DNA of 48,350 nucleotides from an uncultured Enorma sp. GTDB lineage: Bacteria; Actinomycetota; Coriobacteriia; Coriobacteriales; Coriobacteriaceae. Location: assembly GCA_905210055.1 (NCBI GenBank), contig CAJLVH010000002.1, forward strand, positions 1 to 48,350. Direction: 5' to 3'. The notes under the pieces were generated by a model. That model saw nothing but the letters and a program-made list of their open reading frames with translations, made no database searches and was not told where the DNA came from. The first letter of the stretch is position 1; every line of letters begins with the position of its first letter. A program made the position numbers and the translations under genes. Shown in pieces: positions 40,577 through 48,350 of this stretch.

Positions 40577-41923
40577 ATGGGCATATTGATTTCCATCGTC
40601 GCAACACTGCTTCTTACGATTCTGAACGGCTACTTCTCCATGAGCGAGATGGCGCTCACCACTGCCAAGCGCGCCGCGCTCGAGCACGACGCCGAAGAGG
40701 GTGACAAACGCGCCAGCCTCGCGCTCGACCTCGCGAACGACTCCACGAACTTCCTGGCTACCATTCAGGTCGCCATCACGCTCGTGGGCTTCTTCTCCGC
40801 GACGGTCTCATCGAACACGCTTTCCGACCCACTCACGAAGTGGGTTGAGTCCTTCGATATCGCTCCGCTCTCGGCTATCGCGCCCGTGGCGTCGCCCATC
40901 GTCATCACGCTCATCGTTTCCTACCTCTCGATCGTGATCGGCGAGCTCGTGCCCAAGCGCATCGGCCTTTCCGACGCGGAGGGCATGGCGAAGTCCGTTG
41001 CTGGCACCATTTCCACGTTCCGCAAGATTGCCAAGCCGCTCGTGTGGCTCACGCAGGTGAGCGCGAACGGCATCTCTGCACTTCTGGGCATTAAGAGCGC
41101 CGACGACCGGCAGAACGTCTCCGAGGAAGAGATCAAGTACATGGTCTCCGAGCAGGACACCCTGCTCGACGAGGAGAAGCGCATGATCCACGAGATCTTC
41201 GACCTCGGTGACGCCGTGGCGCGCGAAGTCATGGTGCCGCGTGTTGACGTGACTATGGCCGAGGACACAGACGCCATCCAGCAGGTGCTCGACGAGATGC
41301 GTCGCACCGGCTACTCGCGCATTCCCGTGTACCACGAGGACACCGACAATGTTGTGGGCATCGCGCACATCAAGGACCTCATCGAACTCGCGCTCTCGAG
41401 CCGCGGCACGGAGCCTGTCTCCTCCTGCCTGCGCGACGCGACGTTCGTGCCGGACACGAAGGACATCCTGCCTCTGCTTTCCGAGATGCAGACCGCACAC
41501 GAGCAGATGGTCGTCGTGGTGGACGAATACGGCGGTACTGCCGGCATCATCACCATCGAGGATATCGTCGAGGAGATCGTGGGCGAGATTGAGGACGAGT
41601 TCGACCCCGACAACAAGTACCTCACGCGTCTCTCGCGCCGCGAGTGGCTCGTCGATGGGCGTTTCAGCTGCGATGACGCTATCGAGCTGGGTTGGCCGAT
41701 CGAGGAGAGCGACGAGTACGAGACCATTGCCGGCTGGATTCTCGAGGTTTGCGACGGCGTGCCGAGCATCGGCGAGGCGTTCGAGGTCGAGGGTTACCGT
41801 TTCCGCGTGCAGTCCATGCGCGGTCAGCGCATCTCGCTCATCCGCGTGATCGCGCCGGAAGAGCCGGTTGTGGTGGAGAAGGATGCCTCCGGCGATGCCG
41901 CCGAGGGTTCAGGGCAAGCATGA
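40577..41923 (+). CDS. CBS-domain hemolysin-like protein (CorC/HlyC family)
   Basis: A 448-residue membrane protein: a DUF21/CNNM TM domain (residues 1-190, with GYFSMSEMALTTAKRA and LSIVIGELVPKRIGL), two CBS domains (REVMVPRVDVTMAEDTDAIQ..., then VVVVDEYGGTAGIITIEDIVEEIVGEI), and a C-terminal CorC_HlyC domain. Family members are linked to magnesium or cobalt efflux or ion balance. ATG 40577 lies 14 bases after GGAGG, a long gap, but is the only good start. Its stop codon is the first base of a 33-bp palindrome. Confidence 0.93.
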   Translation: MGILISIVATLLLTILNGYFSMSEMALTTAKRAALEHDAEEGDKRASLALDLANDSTNFLATIQVAITLVGFFSATVSSNTLSDPLTKWVESFDIAPLSAIAPVASPIVITLIVSYLSIVIGELVPKRIGLSDAEGMAKSVAGTISTFRKIAKPLVWLTQVSANGISALLGIKSADDRQNVSEEEIKYMVSEQDTLLDEEKRMIHEIFDLGDAVAREVMVPRVDVTMAEDTDAIQQVLDEMRRTGYSRIPVYHEDTDNVVGIAHIKDLIELALSSRGTEPVSSCLRDATFVPDTKDILPLLSEMQTAHEQMVVVVDEYGGTAGIITIEDIVEEIVGEIEDEFDPDNKYLTRLSRREWLVDGRFSCDDAIELGWPIEESDEYETIAGWILEVCDGVPSIGEAFEVEGYRFRVQSMRGQRISLIRVIAPEEPVVVEKDASGDAAEGSGQA

Positions 41924-41953
41924 TAATTTCGGTACCGGGTACTGAAAGTATCA
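41921..41953. promoter_or_regulatory. 33-bp imperfect palindrome starting at a stop codon
   Basis: Arms TGATAATTTCGGTACC and GGTACTGAAAGTATCA match at 14 of 16 positions around a central G. It lies 73 bases before the next gene and has no U-run, so an operator is more likely than a terminator. Confidence 0.55.
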
Positions 41954-42025
41954 TTGGATGCGCTACGATGGCAGAAGTGTGACCCAAGCCGCCGTGCCGT
42001 ATACGGCGGTAGGAGAGGGAGAGAC

Positions 42026-42670
42026 ATGGCAAGCCTGTTCAACATCATGAAGATCACGGTCGATGCGAAGAAGCTCCGCGCCCGCGTGCTCGTGAACCCC
42101 GGGATGCCGGTTATGACTTCGGAAGACATCGAGGCGACGGCGCGCGTGTACTATCTTGCCCCGGCGATCGCCAAGCATGTGTGCCTGGGCGACGCCGGTC
42201 GTGAGTTTCAGGATTGCATGGGCGATACCGAGCTCGCGCACCTGCTCGAGCACCTTACGGTCGAGATTCTGAACGAGACTGGCCTTGCGGGCGATATCTC
42301 GTGCGGCCGCACGCGCGGCGTGGCGGGTGACGAGCGCCTCTTCGAGATCGAGCTTTCGTGCCCCGACGACGCGCTTACCATCGGCGCGCTTTCGTCTGCG
42401 GCATTCATGATGGAGTGGGCGTTCTTGCATCCGGAGGCCGCGGCGCCCGATTTCGCCGGAACCGTGGAAGCGCTGCGCCAGATGGTGCTCGCGCTGCGCG
42501 GTGAGGCGGACTCCCGTGACGCGGATGGCGACTCCGGCGACCTGGCAGAGATAGCGGCAGATGTCGCGGACGAGCCCGCAGACGCGCGTGCTGCCGAAGA
42601 GGACGGTGTCTCGGCGCAGCCGGTGTACGGCGGCGCGGCTGCCGTCCGTCATGAGGGCGGCGATGAGTAA
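42026..42670 (+). CDS. Uncharacterised protein with HLLEH motif and acidic tail
   Basis: A 214-residue protein. Residues 1-150 are a compact domain with DTELAHLLEHLTVEILNETG and SCGRTRGVAGDERLFEIELS. The HLLEHLTVEI stretch is reminiscent of the N-terminal domain of cyanophycin synthetases, but no ATP-grasp or ligase part is present. The last 60 residues are Ala/Asp/Glu-rich and look disordered. The start follows AGGAGAGGGA. I do not recognise a function. It lies downstream of the CBS protein with a palindrome between. Confidence 0.75.
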   Translation: MASLFNIMKITVDAKKLRARVLVNPGMPVMTSEDIEATARVYYLAPAIAKHVCLGDAGREFQDCMGDTELAHLLEHLTVEILNETGLAGDISCGRTRGVAGDERLFEIELSCPDDALTIGALSSAAFMMEWAFLHPEAAAPDFAGTVEALRQMVLALRGEADSRDADGDSGDLAEIAADVADEPADARAAEEDGVSAQPVYGGAAAVRHEGGDE

Positions 42671-43026
42671 CGCGGCAAAATAGCCTCGATGAGCAAGTTG
42701 TGTGATTCCATCTGAGTGCCGTTGTGTTGGCTGCGCGAACATCTCTCATTTCGAGTTGGCGATGAGCGTCATCGCTTTATATTGCGTGTAAGACGATGTG
42801 CAGACGGGCTTCGACGCGATTATGTATCTGAGCGATACGGAGCGCGCCCCTATCTTGTGTTTGCGGGCGCCGCAGCGCTTGCCTGCGGCACCGCCTCGCG
42901 GAGGCGGGCGGCTCGCTAGGTTTATTCCGTCTCCACCCATGATGAGGGAGATGCGCGCCCCGTGCACAGGTATAATGGAGAGCAACTGTACGCCGCCTCT
43001 GGCGAAGCCAACAGAAGGGAACGCTC
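42671..43026. other. Intergenic region with GC hairpins and a -10 element
   Basis: No gene is visible in these 356 bases. Two hairpins, GCCGCAG/CTGCGGC (42869-42889) and CCGCCTC/GAGGCGG (42891-42907), stand in tandem. A perfect TATAAT at 42971-42976, without a good -35, lies 50 bases before the YtxH gene and is its likely promoter. Confidence 0.5.
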
Positions 43027-43401
43027 ATGGGTAAGGGTTTCAGCTTCCTCGTCGGTGCCACACTTGGCGCTGCTGCCGGTACGATCATCGGCATCCTCAT
43101 CGCGCCGCGCGCCGGTGCGGAGACGCGTGCCATGGCCGCCGATATGGCAAACGATGCCTGGGATAACGCACGCGACATGTACGAGCAGGGCGCCGAGCAG
43201 GCTCGCGCCGCTATGAACGACTTCGGCCCCATGGTCGATGCGAAGACCGATGAGCTCCGCGCCAAGGTCGACCTTGCCCGCGAGCGCATGGACCAGCTGC
43301 GCGAGACGCTGAACGAGGCTATCGCCGGCGGCACCGTGACGCCCGCCGCCGATGTCGAGATTGAGGTCGCGCCCGAGGCCGAGGCAGCTTCCGAGGCGTA
43401 A
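43027..43401 (+). CDS. YtxH-domain envelope protein
   Basis: A 124-residue protein: an N-terminal TM segment rich in Gly and Ala (FLVGATLGAAAGTIIGILIAPRAG), which is the YtxH signature, then a long helical coiled-coil-like part (ARDMYEQGAEQARAAMNDFG...) and an Ala/Glu tail. The role is unknown; YtxH proteins are often linked to stress or the cell envelope. The start follows AGAAGGGAACG. Its stop overlaps the next start (TAATG), so it is coupled with the PRC-barrel gene. Confidence 0.88.
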   Translation: MGKGFSFLVGATLGAAAGTIIGILIAPRAGAETRAMAADMANDAWDNARDMYEQGAEQARAAMNDFGPMVDAKTDELRAKVDLARERMDQLRETLNEAIAGGTVTPAADVEIEVAPEAEAASEA

Positions 43402-44180
43402 TGCGCACCCAGGATTTCCAGGGGCTGAAGATCTACCGCATCCCAGCGGAGGCAAAGCGCACCCGCAAGGACGGTACCCCGCGCGACCCGAAGAAGATTG
43501 GCAAGATTCATTTCCCGGTGTTCACGCCGGACGGCACGCGCGTCGTGGGCTTCATGGTCTCACCTCCCGATGTCGCAGGCATGATCAAGCAGTCGGATCG
43601 CTTCGTCGCGCGCGATGTCGTTCGCGTATACGAGGGCGTACTCGCCGTTCCAGATGCGAAGGACTCCTTCGACGCTGCGGCAGCCAAGCGGCTTGGCATC
43701 GATCTAGACGCCTGCATCATCTGGACGGGTATGGACGCCGTGACGGTTTCCGGCAAGAAGCTCGGATACTGCGCAGATGCGGAGTTCGACCCTAAGACGG
43801 GCAAGGTCTCGACATTCTCGCTCACGAGCGGAATGGCCGCGACGGCGCTCGTAGGTACCATCGATATGCCGGCGACCTACCTCAAAGGCTATGGGAACGG
43901 TGCGATGATCGTCGCCGATGAGGCCGCCGAGCTTGGATTCTCTGGCGGCGTGGCTGCGAAGGCGGGCGAGGCGAGCGCGAAGATCGGCGTGAAGGTTCGT
44001 TCCGGTGCCGAATCGCTCGACGAGAAGGGTGCCGCAGCGCTCAAGCGCGGAAGCGCGACCATGGAGAAGGGCGGTCGCGCCCTGGGCAAGCAGATTGGTA
44101 AGACGCGGGGCATGTTCTCGGGCTTCGCGCGTGAGTTCAAAAAGGCTTCCTCGTCCTCTTCGACGAAGAAGCATAGCTAG
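43401..44180 (+). CDS. PRC-barrel domain protein
   Basis: A 259-residue protein with an N-terminal PRC-barrel-like part (KIHFPVFTPDGTRVVGFMV, KQSDRFVARDVVRVYEGVLAV) and a second barrel-like segment (KLGYCADAEFDPKTGKVSTFSLT), followed by a long basic C-terminal helical region ending in a Ser/Lys tail. The function is not known; such proteins may bind RNA or envelope components. It is translationally coupled to the YtxH gene. No signal peptide is visible. Confidence 0.8.
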   Translation: MRTQDFQGLKIYRIPAEAKRTRKDGTPRDPKKIGKIHFPVFTPDGTRVVGFMVSPPDVAGMIKQSDRFVARDVVRVYEGVLAVPDAKDSFDAAAAKRLGIDLDACIIWTGMDAVTVSGKKLGYCADAEFDPKTGKVSTFSLTSGMAATALVGTIDMPATYLKGYGNGAMIVADEAAELGFSGGVAAKAGEASAKIGVKVRSGAESLDEKGAAALKRGSATMEKGGRALGKQIGKTRGMFSGFAREFKKASSSSSTKKHS

Positions 44181-44282
44181 TGTATGGCGCGGCGCATCTG
44201 TTTGCGTGGCACCCATGCACGATAGACAGCACGTAGCGCGCGGTGTTCGGTGTCGGATGCCGCGCGACGGGGAGGAGCACCA

Positions 44283-45707
44283 TTGCTCAATCACACCACC
44301 TCCTACCCACCGAAGCGCCCACATCCCAGGCGCAACCAAAAGACGACCGGCTACCAGCTTTCTCGATCGCGCAAGAAGGCACCGCACAGACCGGGTGCCT
44401 CATACGTTCGCCATTCACAGGGCTTCGGAAGCGACAACCGGCGTTCGCGCACGCACGTCCGCCGAGGCGGTCAGGGTAGCAGTCGTCGCAACGCCCGGCG
44501 CCCGTATGCGTTCGTGATCGTTGGCTGCGCGGCGCTCTTCTTCGTGGCAAGCCTCATCTGGTACCTCAACCGTAGCGTCGGCATCACCCTGAACGGCAGC
44601 GATGCGAGCGTTCATATCGGCGCCACCATCACGCAGGTCATAGAAGACGAGGGGTTCGAGGACTCCTGCCGGCCTGGCAACTTGCTCGCGGTCGACGACA
44701 GCGTGATCACGCGCGGTGGCGGTGAGCGCTACAGCGTAACCCTCGACGGCGAGGAAGTCGATCCCGACTCCTACGACACCGTGAAGCTCGAGGGCGGCGA
44801 GGAGCTTGAAATCCACGATGGTGCGGACGTCTACGAGGAGCACAAGGTTGAGGCGACGACGATCGAGCCGACCATCACCGTTGAAGGTAACGGCGCCATC
44901 GGATACGTGAGCACTTGGGGTATCCCCGGCCGCTCCGAGGTGTGGACGGGCGAGCTCACCGGCATCACCGCCGATCGCGGGGTGGTGCAGAAAGTGCAAG
45001 ATTGCGTGGTCACGTACCGCTCCGTCTCGCCCGACGCCGAGGATGCGCGCTACATCGCGCTGACCTTCGACGAAGGACCGAGCGCCTATACCCAGCAGAT
45101 CCTCGACATTTTGGAGGAAAAGGGCGTCTCCGCGACCTTCTTCTTGCAGGGAGATGCCGTCGAGGAGAATCCGGCCGCGGCGAAGGCCATCGTCGAAGCG
45201 GGTCACGAGATAGGCTCGAACGCATACAACGACGTCGACCTCTCCACGCTCTCGGGTGAGGAGCTTCGCTCCCAGCTCACACGCGGATTCGACGCCATCG
45301 AGAACGCCACAGGCGAGCGCGTGAACCTCTTGCGCGCGCCTTACGCCTCCTTCAGCACGGAGAACTGGGCGGAGAGCATGGACATCGTGGGTGCTGTGGT
45401 CTCGTGGAACATCGACTCTGGCGACTGGTTGCTGCCAGGTGCGGAATCCGTGCAGGAGAACGTGGTGGGTGCGGCGCGCAACGGCAACATCGTGTTGCTT
45501 ACCGACAACGACGTTACGGGCGAGCAGCTCGTCGAGGCGCTGCCCGGGATTATCGACCAGCTCAAAGAGGACGGGTACACCATCGTGACGCTCAGCGAGC
45601 TCATCGCCACGGATGAGGATTTCGCCGAAGAACTCGACCTTGCACACACCTCGATGCCCGAAGACGCCGCGCTGCCCGTTATGCCGAGCGACGACGAGGA
45701 CGAGTGA
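44283..45707 (+). CDS. Polysaccharide-deacetylase-like protein lacking metal ligands
   Basis: A 474-residue membrane-anchored protein: a basic N-terminal tail of about 75 residues, one TM segment (AFVIVGCAALFFVASLIWYL), a ubiquitin-like domain (ITLNGSDASVHIGATITQVI), and a NodB-like domain. In NodB, TFDDGP and SHxxxH bind metal; here they are TFDEGP (D263, E264) and SNAYND (N313, D317), and the late LMHDG is LLTDN. All metal ligands but one Asp are changed, so deacetylase activity is unlikely. I chose TTG 44283 because GGGGAGGAG ends six bases before it. The following gene is a paralogue with all motifs intact. Confidence 0.9.
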   Translation: MLNHTTSYPPKRPHPRRNQKTTGYQLSRSRKKAPHRPGASYVRHSQGFGSDNRRSRTHVRRGGQGSSRRNARRPYAFVIVGCAALFFVASLIWYLNRSVGITLNGSDASVHIGATITQVIEDEGFEDSCRPGNLLAVDDSVITRGGGERYSVTLDGEEVDPDSYDTVKLEGGEELEIHDGADVYEEHKVEATTIEPTITVEGNGAIGYVSTWGIPGRSEVWTGELTGITADRGVVQKVQDCVVTYRSVSPDAEDARYIALTFDEGPSAYTQQILDILEEKGVSATFFLQGDAVEENPAAAKAIVEAGHEIGSNAYNDVDLSTLSGEELRSQLTRGFDAIENATGERVNLLRAPYASFSTENWAESMDIVGAVVSWNIDSGDWLLPGAESVQENVVGAARNGNIVLLTDNDVTGEQLVEALPGIIDQLKEDGYTIVTLSELIATDEDFAEELDLAHTSMPEDAALPVMPSDDEDE

Positions 45708-45727
45708 GCATGAGGCCTGAGCCCCGA

Positions 45728-45760
45728 ACCAGCCATTGGGGACAGTCCCCAATGGCTGGT
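45728..45760. repeat. Perfect 33-bp palindrome, GGGGAC/GTCCCC family
   Basis: ACCAGCCATTGGGGAC and its exact complement flank a single A. It lies 20 bases after the stop of the deacetylase-like gene. The same core is at 23825-23849, and a degenerate copy is at about 47609-47643. Confidence 0.93.
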
Positions 45761-45927
45761 GGAATCTGAGCCCTGGACGAAAACCATCGCCGAACGTGAA
45801 CGGGGATCCGAATCCTAGACGAAAAGCATCGACACGCGTGCGCCGACCTCGACGGCGAGCCGCCGCCCCGCGATCCGCGAAGCCGGGCGCCGCGCGCCCT
45901 TCGGAAGGCGTCTCGGCGGCCCGAAGA

Positions 45928-46072
45928 CCCAAATCGCGCCAGGTGAACAGTTTCCACGCCATCTCCGAAGTAGCCATGCGATTTCGTAAAGGAAAACAGC
46001 AGGTACGGTGTTCGGGTATGTCCGCGCAACTTCAATGCCCCACCGAAAACCGTTCACTTGGCGCGATTTGGG
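45928..46072. mobile_element. 145-bp MITE-like element with 26-bp terminal inverted repeats
   Basis: Left end 45928-45953 (CCCAAATCGCGCCAGGTGAA...) and right end 46047-46072 are complementary at 24 of 26 positions. Similarity continues outward (GCCCGAAGACCC against GCCCCGATTCCC). The 93-base interior has no convincing gene. There is no transposase and no clear target duplication, so mobility is inferred only from shape. Confidence 0.55.
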
Positions 46073-46257
46073 AATCGGGGCTCCGGGCTGAGGATCCCAC
46101 GGTTTCTTAAGGACGCCTTATGGTCTTGTCAACCTTGTATTGAATCACGCGCGGTTTTCGACTGGAGCACTCGGTGCGCATCCATGGGCTCATGCGATTT
46201 AGTAGACTGCTCGCGTGACATATCTACATCTACAGACCGCCGGCTTGCGGCGTCTGC

Positions 46258-47592
46258 ATGGGGAAGCGAAGTACCGTGAGCGACCGAAAAAAATATATTC
46301 AGCCGGGGAAGGCGACCCACCTCCACTACACCACGACGGCAAGGGGCAAGCGCTACGTCGCCTCAGCGTCACGCGCCAGACGCGGCCGTCGTCCATCCCG
46401 TCGTCCGCGCTTGTCCAAGGCGGTCGTCGTGGCAGTCGCTGCGGTGGCGCTTGTTATCGGCTCCGCGAGCGCGTGGTATTTCCTATTGCGCGACGTGGCG
46501 ATTTCGGTGAATGGCGAGCAGGTGGTGGCTCGCGTGAACGCGCCGCTCGCGGAGGTTCTCGAAGAGCACGACTACTTCGGTGCGGTGCCAGGACGGCTGC
46601 TTTCGGTGGGTGGTAACGTGATCGAGGAGCGGGGCGGAGAACCCTGCGCAGTGAGTCGACAGGGTGAGCAGCTAGCACCCGAGCAGGTCGAGGGTGCGCG
46701 CATCCAGGAGGGCGATGTCTTCACCGTTGCGGACGGCACGGATACCGAGGAGGCGTCGACGGAGGAAACGCAGGAGATTGCACCGGGTATCCACCGCGAG
46801 ACGGGCGGCGCGATCCAGTTCGTCTCGCAATGGGGCAAGGCGGGCAGCAAACGCGTGAAAACCGGTGAGGTCTCTGGCGAGACGGCGGAAGAGGTGCTCG
46901 AGGAGCCGCAGGACATGGTGGTCTCGTCGGTGAATCCCCGCCCGTCAAGCGGCAAGTATGTGGCGCTCACCTTCGACGATGGCCCGAGCTCCTACACGCC
47001 TCAGATTCTGGAAATCCTGAAGGAAAAGGGCGTGCGTGCCACGTTCTTCAACCTGGGTTCTCAGGCGCAGAGCAACCCGTCGGGCAGCAGGGCGATCGTA
47101 GAGGCAGGACAAGAGCTGGCGAGCCATACCATGGCGCATCGTAACCTGCCGACAGTCGACCGCGACACGCTCCGCTCGGAGATTTCGACTGCGGCTGATG
47201 CGTTGAGCGAAGCGAGCGGTACACATCCGCAGATGATACGCGCTCCCTACGGGGCGTTCGGCGACACGGAGTGGGCGCGCTCGGGCGACCTCATCTCGTG
47301 CAACGTACTATGGAACGTCGATACGTGCGACTGGGAGCGGCCGGGTGCGGATGCCATCCGGGCGGAGGCAGTGAACAGCGCGTTCAACGGCGCAATTATC
47401 CTCATGCACGACGGCGGCGGCAATCGTGAGCAGACGGTCGCGGCGCTGCCCGGGATCATCGACGACTTGCGGGCAAAGGGCTACGAGTTCGTCACGGTGA
47501 GCGAGCTCATGAGCATGGACGACCGCATTCCCGAAGACGTGGCGAACGGTACCGTCTCCATGCCCGAGGAAGCCGTGCTCCCTAGCGTCTAG
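46258..47592 (+). CDS. Membrane-anchored polysaccharide deacetylase
   Basis: A 444-residue paralogue of the preceding gene with the same plan: a basic N-terminal tail, TM segment (AVVVAVAAVALVIGSASAWYF), a ubiquitin-like domain (VAISVNGEQVVARVNAPLAEVLEEH) and an intact NodB domain. The catalytic motifs are TFDDGP (D240, D241), SHTMAH (H290, H294), RAPYG, DTCDW and LMHDGGG. It should remove acetyl groups from peptidoglycan or another envelope sugar on the outside of the cell. ATG 46258 lacks a ribosome site; GTG 46276, after GGGGAAG, is an equally possible start. Confidence 0.93.
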   Translation: MGKRSTVSDRKKYIQPGKATHLHYTTTARGKRYVASASRARRGRRPSRRPRLSKAVVVAVAAVALVIGSASAWYFLLRDVAISVNGEQVVARVNAPLAEVLEEHDYFGAVPGRLLSVGGNVIEERGGEPCAVSRQGEQLAPEQVEGARIQEGDVFTVADGTDTEEASTEETQEIAPGIHRETGGAIQFVSQWGKAGSKRVKTGEVSGETAEEVLEEPQDMVVSSVNPRPSSGKYVALTFDDGPSSYTPQILEILKEKGVRATFFNLGSQAQSNPSGSRAIVEAGQELASHTMAHRNLPTVDRDTLRSEISTAADALSEASGTHPQMIRAPYGAFGDTEWARSGDLISCNVLWNVDTCDWERPGADAIRAEAVNSAFNGAIILMHDGGGNREQTVAALPGIIDDLRAKGYEFVTVSELMSMDDRIPEDVANGTVSMPEEAVLPSV

Positions 47593-47608
47593 CGCACGGT
47601 GCCTCGGA

Positions 47609-47643
47609 CGCCAGCCAACAACCCCCGTCCCCAATGACTGGCG
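47609..47643. repeat. Degenerate copy of the GTCCCC palindrome
   Basis: GTCCCCAATGACTGG (47627-47641) matches the right arm of the 45728 palindrome at all but one position. The left arm is decayed, and an outer CGCCAG/CTGGCG pair remains. Confidence 0.6.
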
Positions 47644-47705
47644 CCGTTGCGCTGCGCGATGTCACGGTCCATCGCGAATTTCTGCTATAGTTATCCCTGC
47701 ATTAT

Positions 47706-47884
47706 GGGTCACGAGAAAGGCAACAGGTGAAATCGAAACCTCGACCTCACAGTCGGTGACCCCTGCGGGTGCTCTTTGCGCGCGTATGGGGTGAAGACCC
47801 GGCACGCCACCTCAGCGTCGCCGCATCGCGCAAACGCTTTCCGCGCCGCCCGTCGGCCGCGCCCAGGAAACGCAAAGGAGCACC
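47706..47884 (+). ncRNA. Possible structured 5' leader of the MgtE-N gene
   Basis: The 179 bases before the gene are GC-rich and can fold: GGGTCAC (47706-47712) pairs with GTGACCC (47756-47762), enclosing AGGT/ACCT. CCCTGCGGGTGC and GGGGTGAAGACCC follow. A TATAGT-like -10 lies near 47685. I compared it from memory with c-di-AMP, M-box, ZTP and SAM riboswitches and found no convincing match. It may be an unknown leader or chance structure. Confidence 0.3.
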
Positions 47885-48350
47885 ATGAACTATCTTTCTG
47901 AGATGCTCAAGCTACCCGTTCTCGATGTGAACGGAGAGAAGCTCGGAGTTGTGAACGACCTCGGCATCGCCACGGGCGAGGTCTTTCCGCATGTGACGTC
48001 GCTCGCCTTCCAAGGGCCGGGCAAGACGCCGTTCATGATCAGCTGGCGCAAGTACGTCGACCACGTGGACGATGAAGGCGTGCACCTCAAAACGCGCGAC
48101 ACCGATGTGCGCTTCTCGTATCTGCAGCCCGATGAACTGTTGCTGGCGCGCGATATCCTGAACAAGCAGATCGTGGACACGCAGGGACTCAAGGTCGTGC
48201 GCGTGAACGACCTCAAGCTCTCGAGCTCTGGTGAGAACCAGCTGCGCCTGCTCGGTGCCGAGGTGGGAAGCCGGGGCCTTTTGCGCGCGATGCACCCCGC
48301 GCTCGAGCGCATCGCCGCACGGCTTGCCCGCGCGGTGGGAAAGCCCCTCG
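47885..48350 (+). CDS. PRC-barrel / MgtE-N-type protein, 3' end outside window
   Basis: The first 155 residues of a larger protein. It opens MNYLSEMLKLPVLDVNGEKLGVVNDLGI, a PRC-barrel start, and continues with a second barrel-like stretch (LNKQIVDTQGLKVVRVNDLKLS) and a helical part. In actinobacteria this arrangement usually leads into an MgtE N-terminal domain and CBS domains of a magnesium-transport-related protein; that part lies beyond the window. The start follows AAAGGAG. Which ion or function it serves cannot be read from this piece. Confidence 0.8.
   Translation, partial: MNYLSEMLKLPVLDVNGEKLGVVNDLGIATGEVFPHVTSLAFQGPGKTPFMISWRKYVDHVDDEGVHLKTRDTDVRFSYLQPDELLLARDILNKQIVDTQGLKVVRVNDLKLSSSGENQLRLLGAEVGSRGLLRAMHPALERIAARLARAVGKPL

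Larger units (their letters stand above)
45708..46257. other. 550-bp gap holding two inverted-repeat elements
   Basis: No gene is supported here. It contains a perfect 33-bp palindrome (45728-45760) and a 145-bp inverted-repeat element (45928-46072). The last 180 bases should include the promoter of the second deacetylase gene. Confidence 0.7.

Noticed and set aside
47700..47884. Known riboswitch classes (c-di-AMP, M-box, ZTP, SAM) before the last gene
   Set aside because: None of their conserved core strings could be matched; only generic hairpins are visible.
1..48350. tRNA or rRNA genes
   Set aside because: No acceptor-stem/T-loop pattern or rRNA signature was found in the intergenic regions I read.

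Overview
The window looks like a chromosome segment of a high-GC, fermentative, gut-type actinobacterium of the class Coriobacteriia, possibly a Collinsella relative. This is inferred from gene content: two mannose-family PTS systems, GntR/UTRA regulators, a membrane LuxR regulator beside an ABC exporter, a DUF362 ferredoxin, YtxH and PRC-barrel proteins, and short palindromes of the GGGGAC-GTCCCC type. I saw no rRNA, tRNA, CRISPR array or transposase.

Bases 1-12035 form a carbohydrate and polyol region. It holds a partial class II aldolase, a PTS with EIIB and a fused EIIC-EIID, a pentulose-phosphate-type epimerase, two GntR/UTRA regulators, two SDR dehydrogenases, a HAD phosphatase and an iron alcohol dehydrogenase. 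An AbiE-type toxin-antitoxin pair sits inside it. Its start codon lies in a perfect 18-bp inverted repeat.

Bases 12180-20600 are the most striking part: what looks like a self-contained sigma-54 regulon. It encodes a LevR-type activator, EIIA, an HPr paralogue and RpoN on the + strand. A YugP-like membrane protein with a destroyed zinc site lies divergent from EIIB-EIIC-EIID. Four near-identical -24/-12 promoters (TAGTGGCAYG-N4-TTGCT) sit before the activator, EIIA, EIIB and the YugP-like gene. The sigma factor is therefore probably transcribed from promoters that need it. The activator's EIIA-like domain has Phe in place of the phosphorylatable His.

Bases 20760-26720 carry threonine and aspartate-family genes (thrB, thrC, lysC, asd) and a DUF4160/DUF2442 pair. 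The thrC reading frame contains a palindromic repeat that recurs at 45728 and, degenerately, near 47610. Bases 26738-37758 carry two ABC export systems. One is a TetR-linked FtsX-type permease broken by a frameshift. The other is a LuxR-linked ATPase with two permeases. A DUF362 iron-sulfur protein lies between them.

Bases 37759-39637 hold a DUF559/AbiEi-like gene flanked by two copies of a long hairpin repeat. Bases 39638-48350 are cell-envelope genes: hemolysin III, a CBS-domain protein, YtxH, a PRC-barrel protein, two tandem polysaccharide-deacetylase-like proteins (the first lacking its metal ligands) and the start of an MgtE-N-type protein. A 145-bp MITE-like inverted repeat and a 33-bp perfect palindrome lie between the two deacetylase-like genes.
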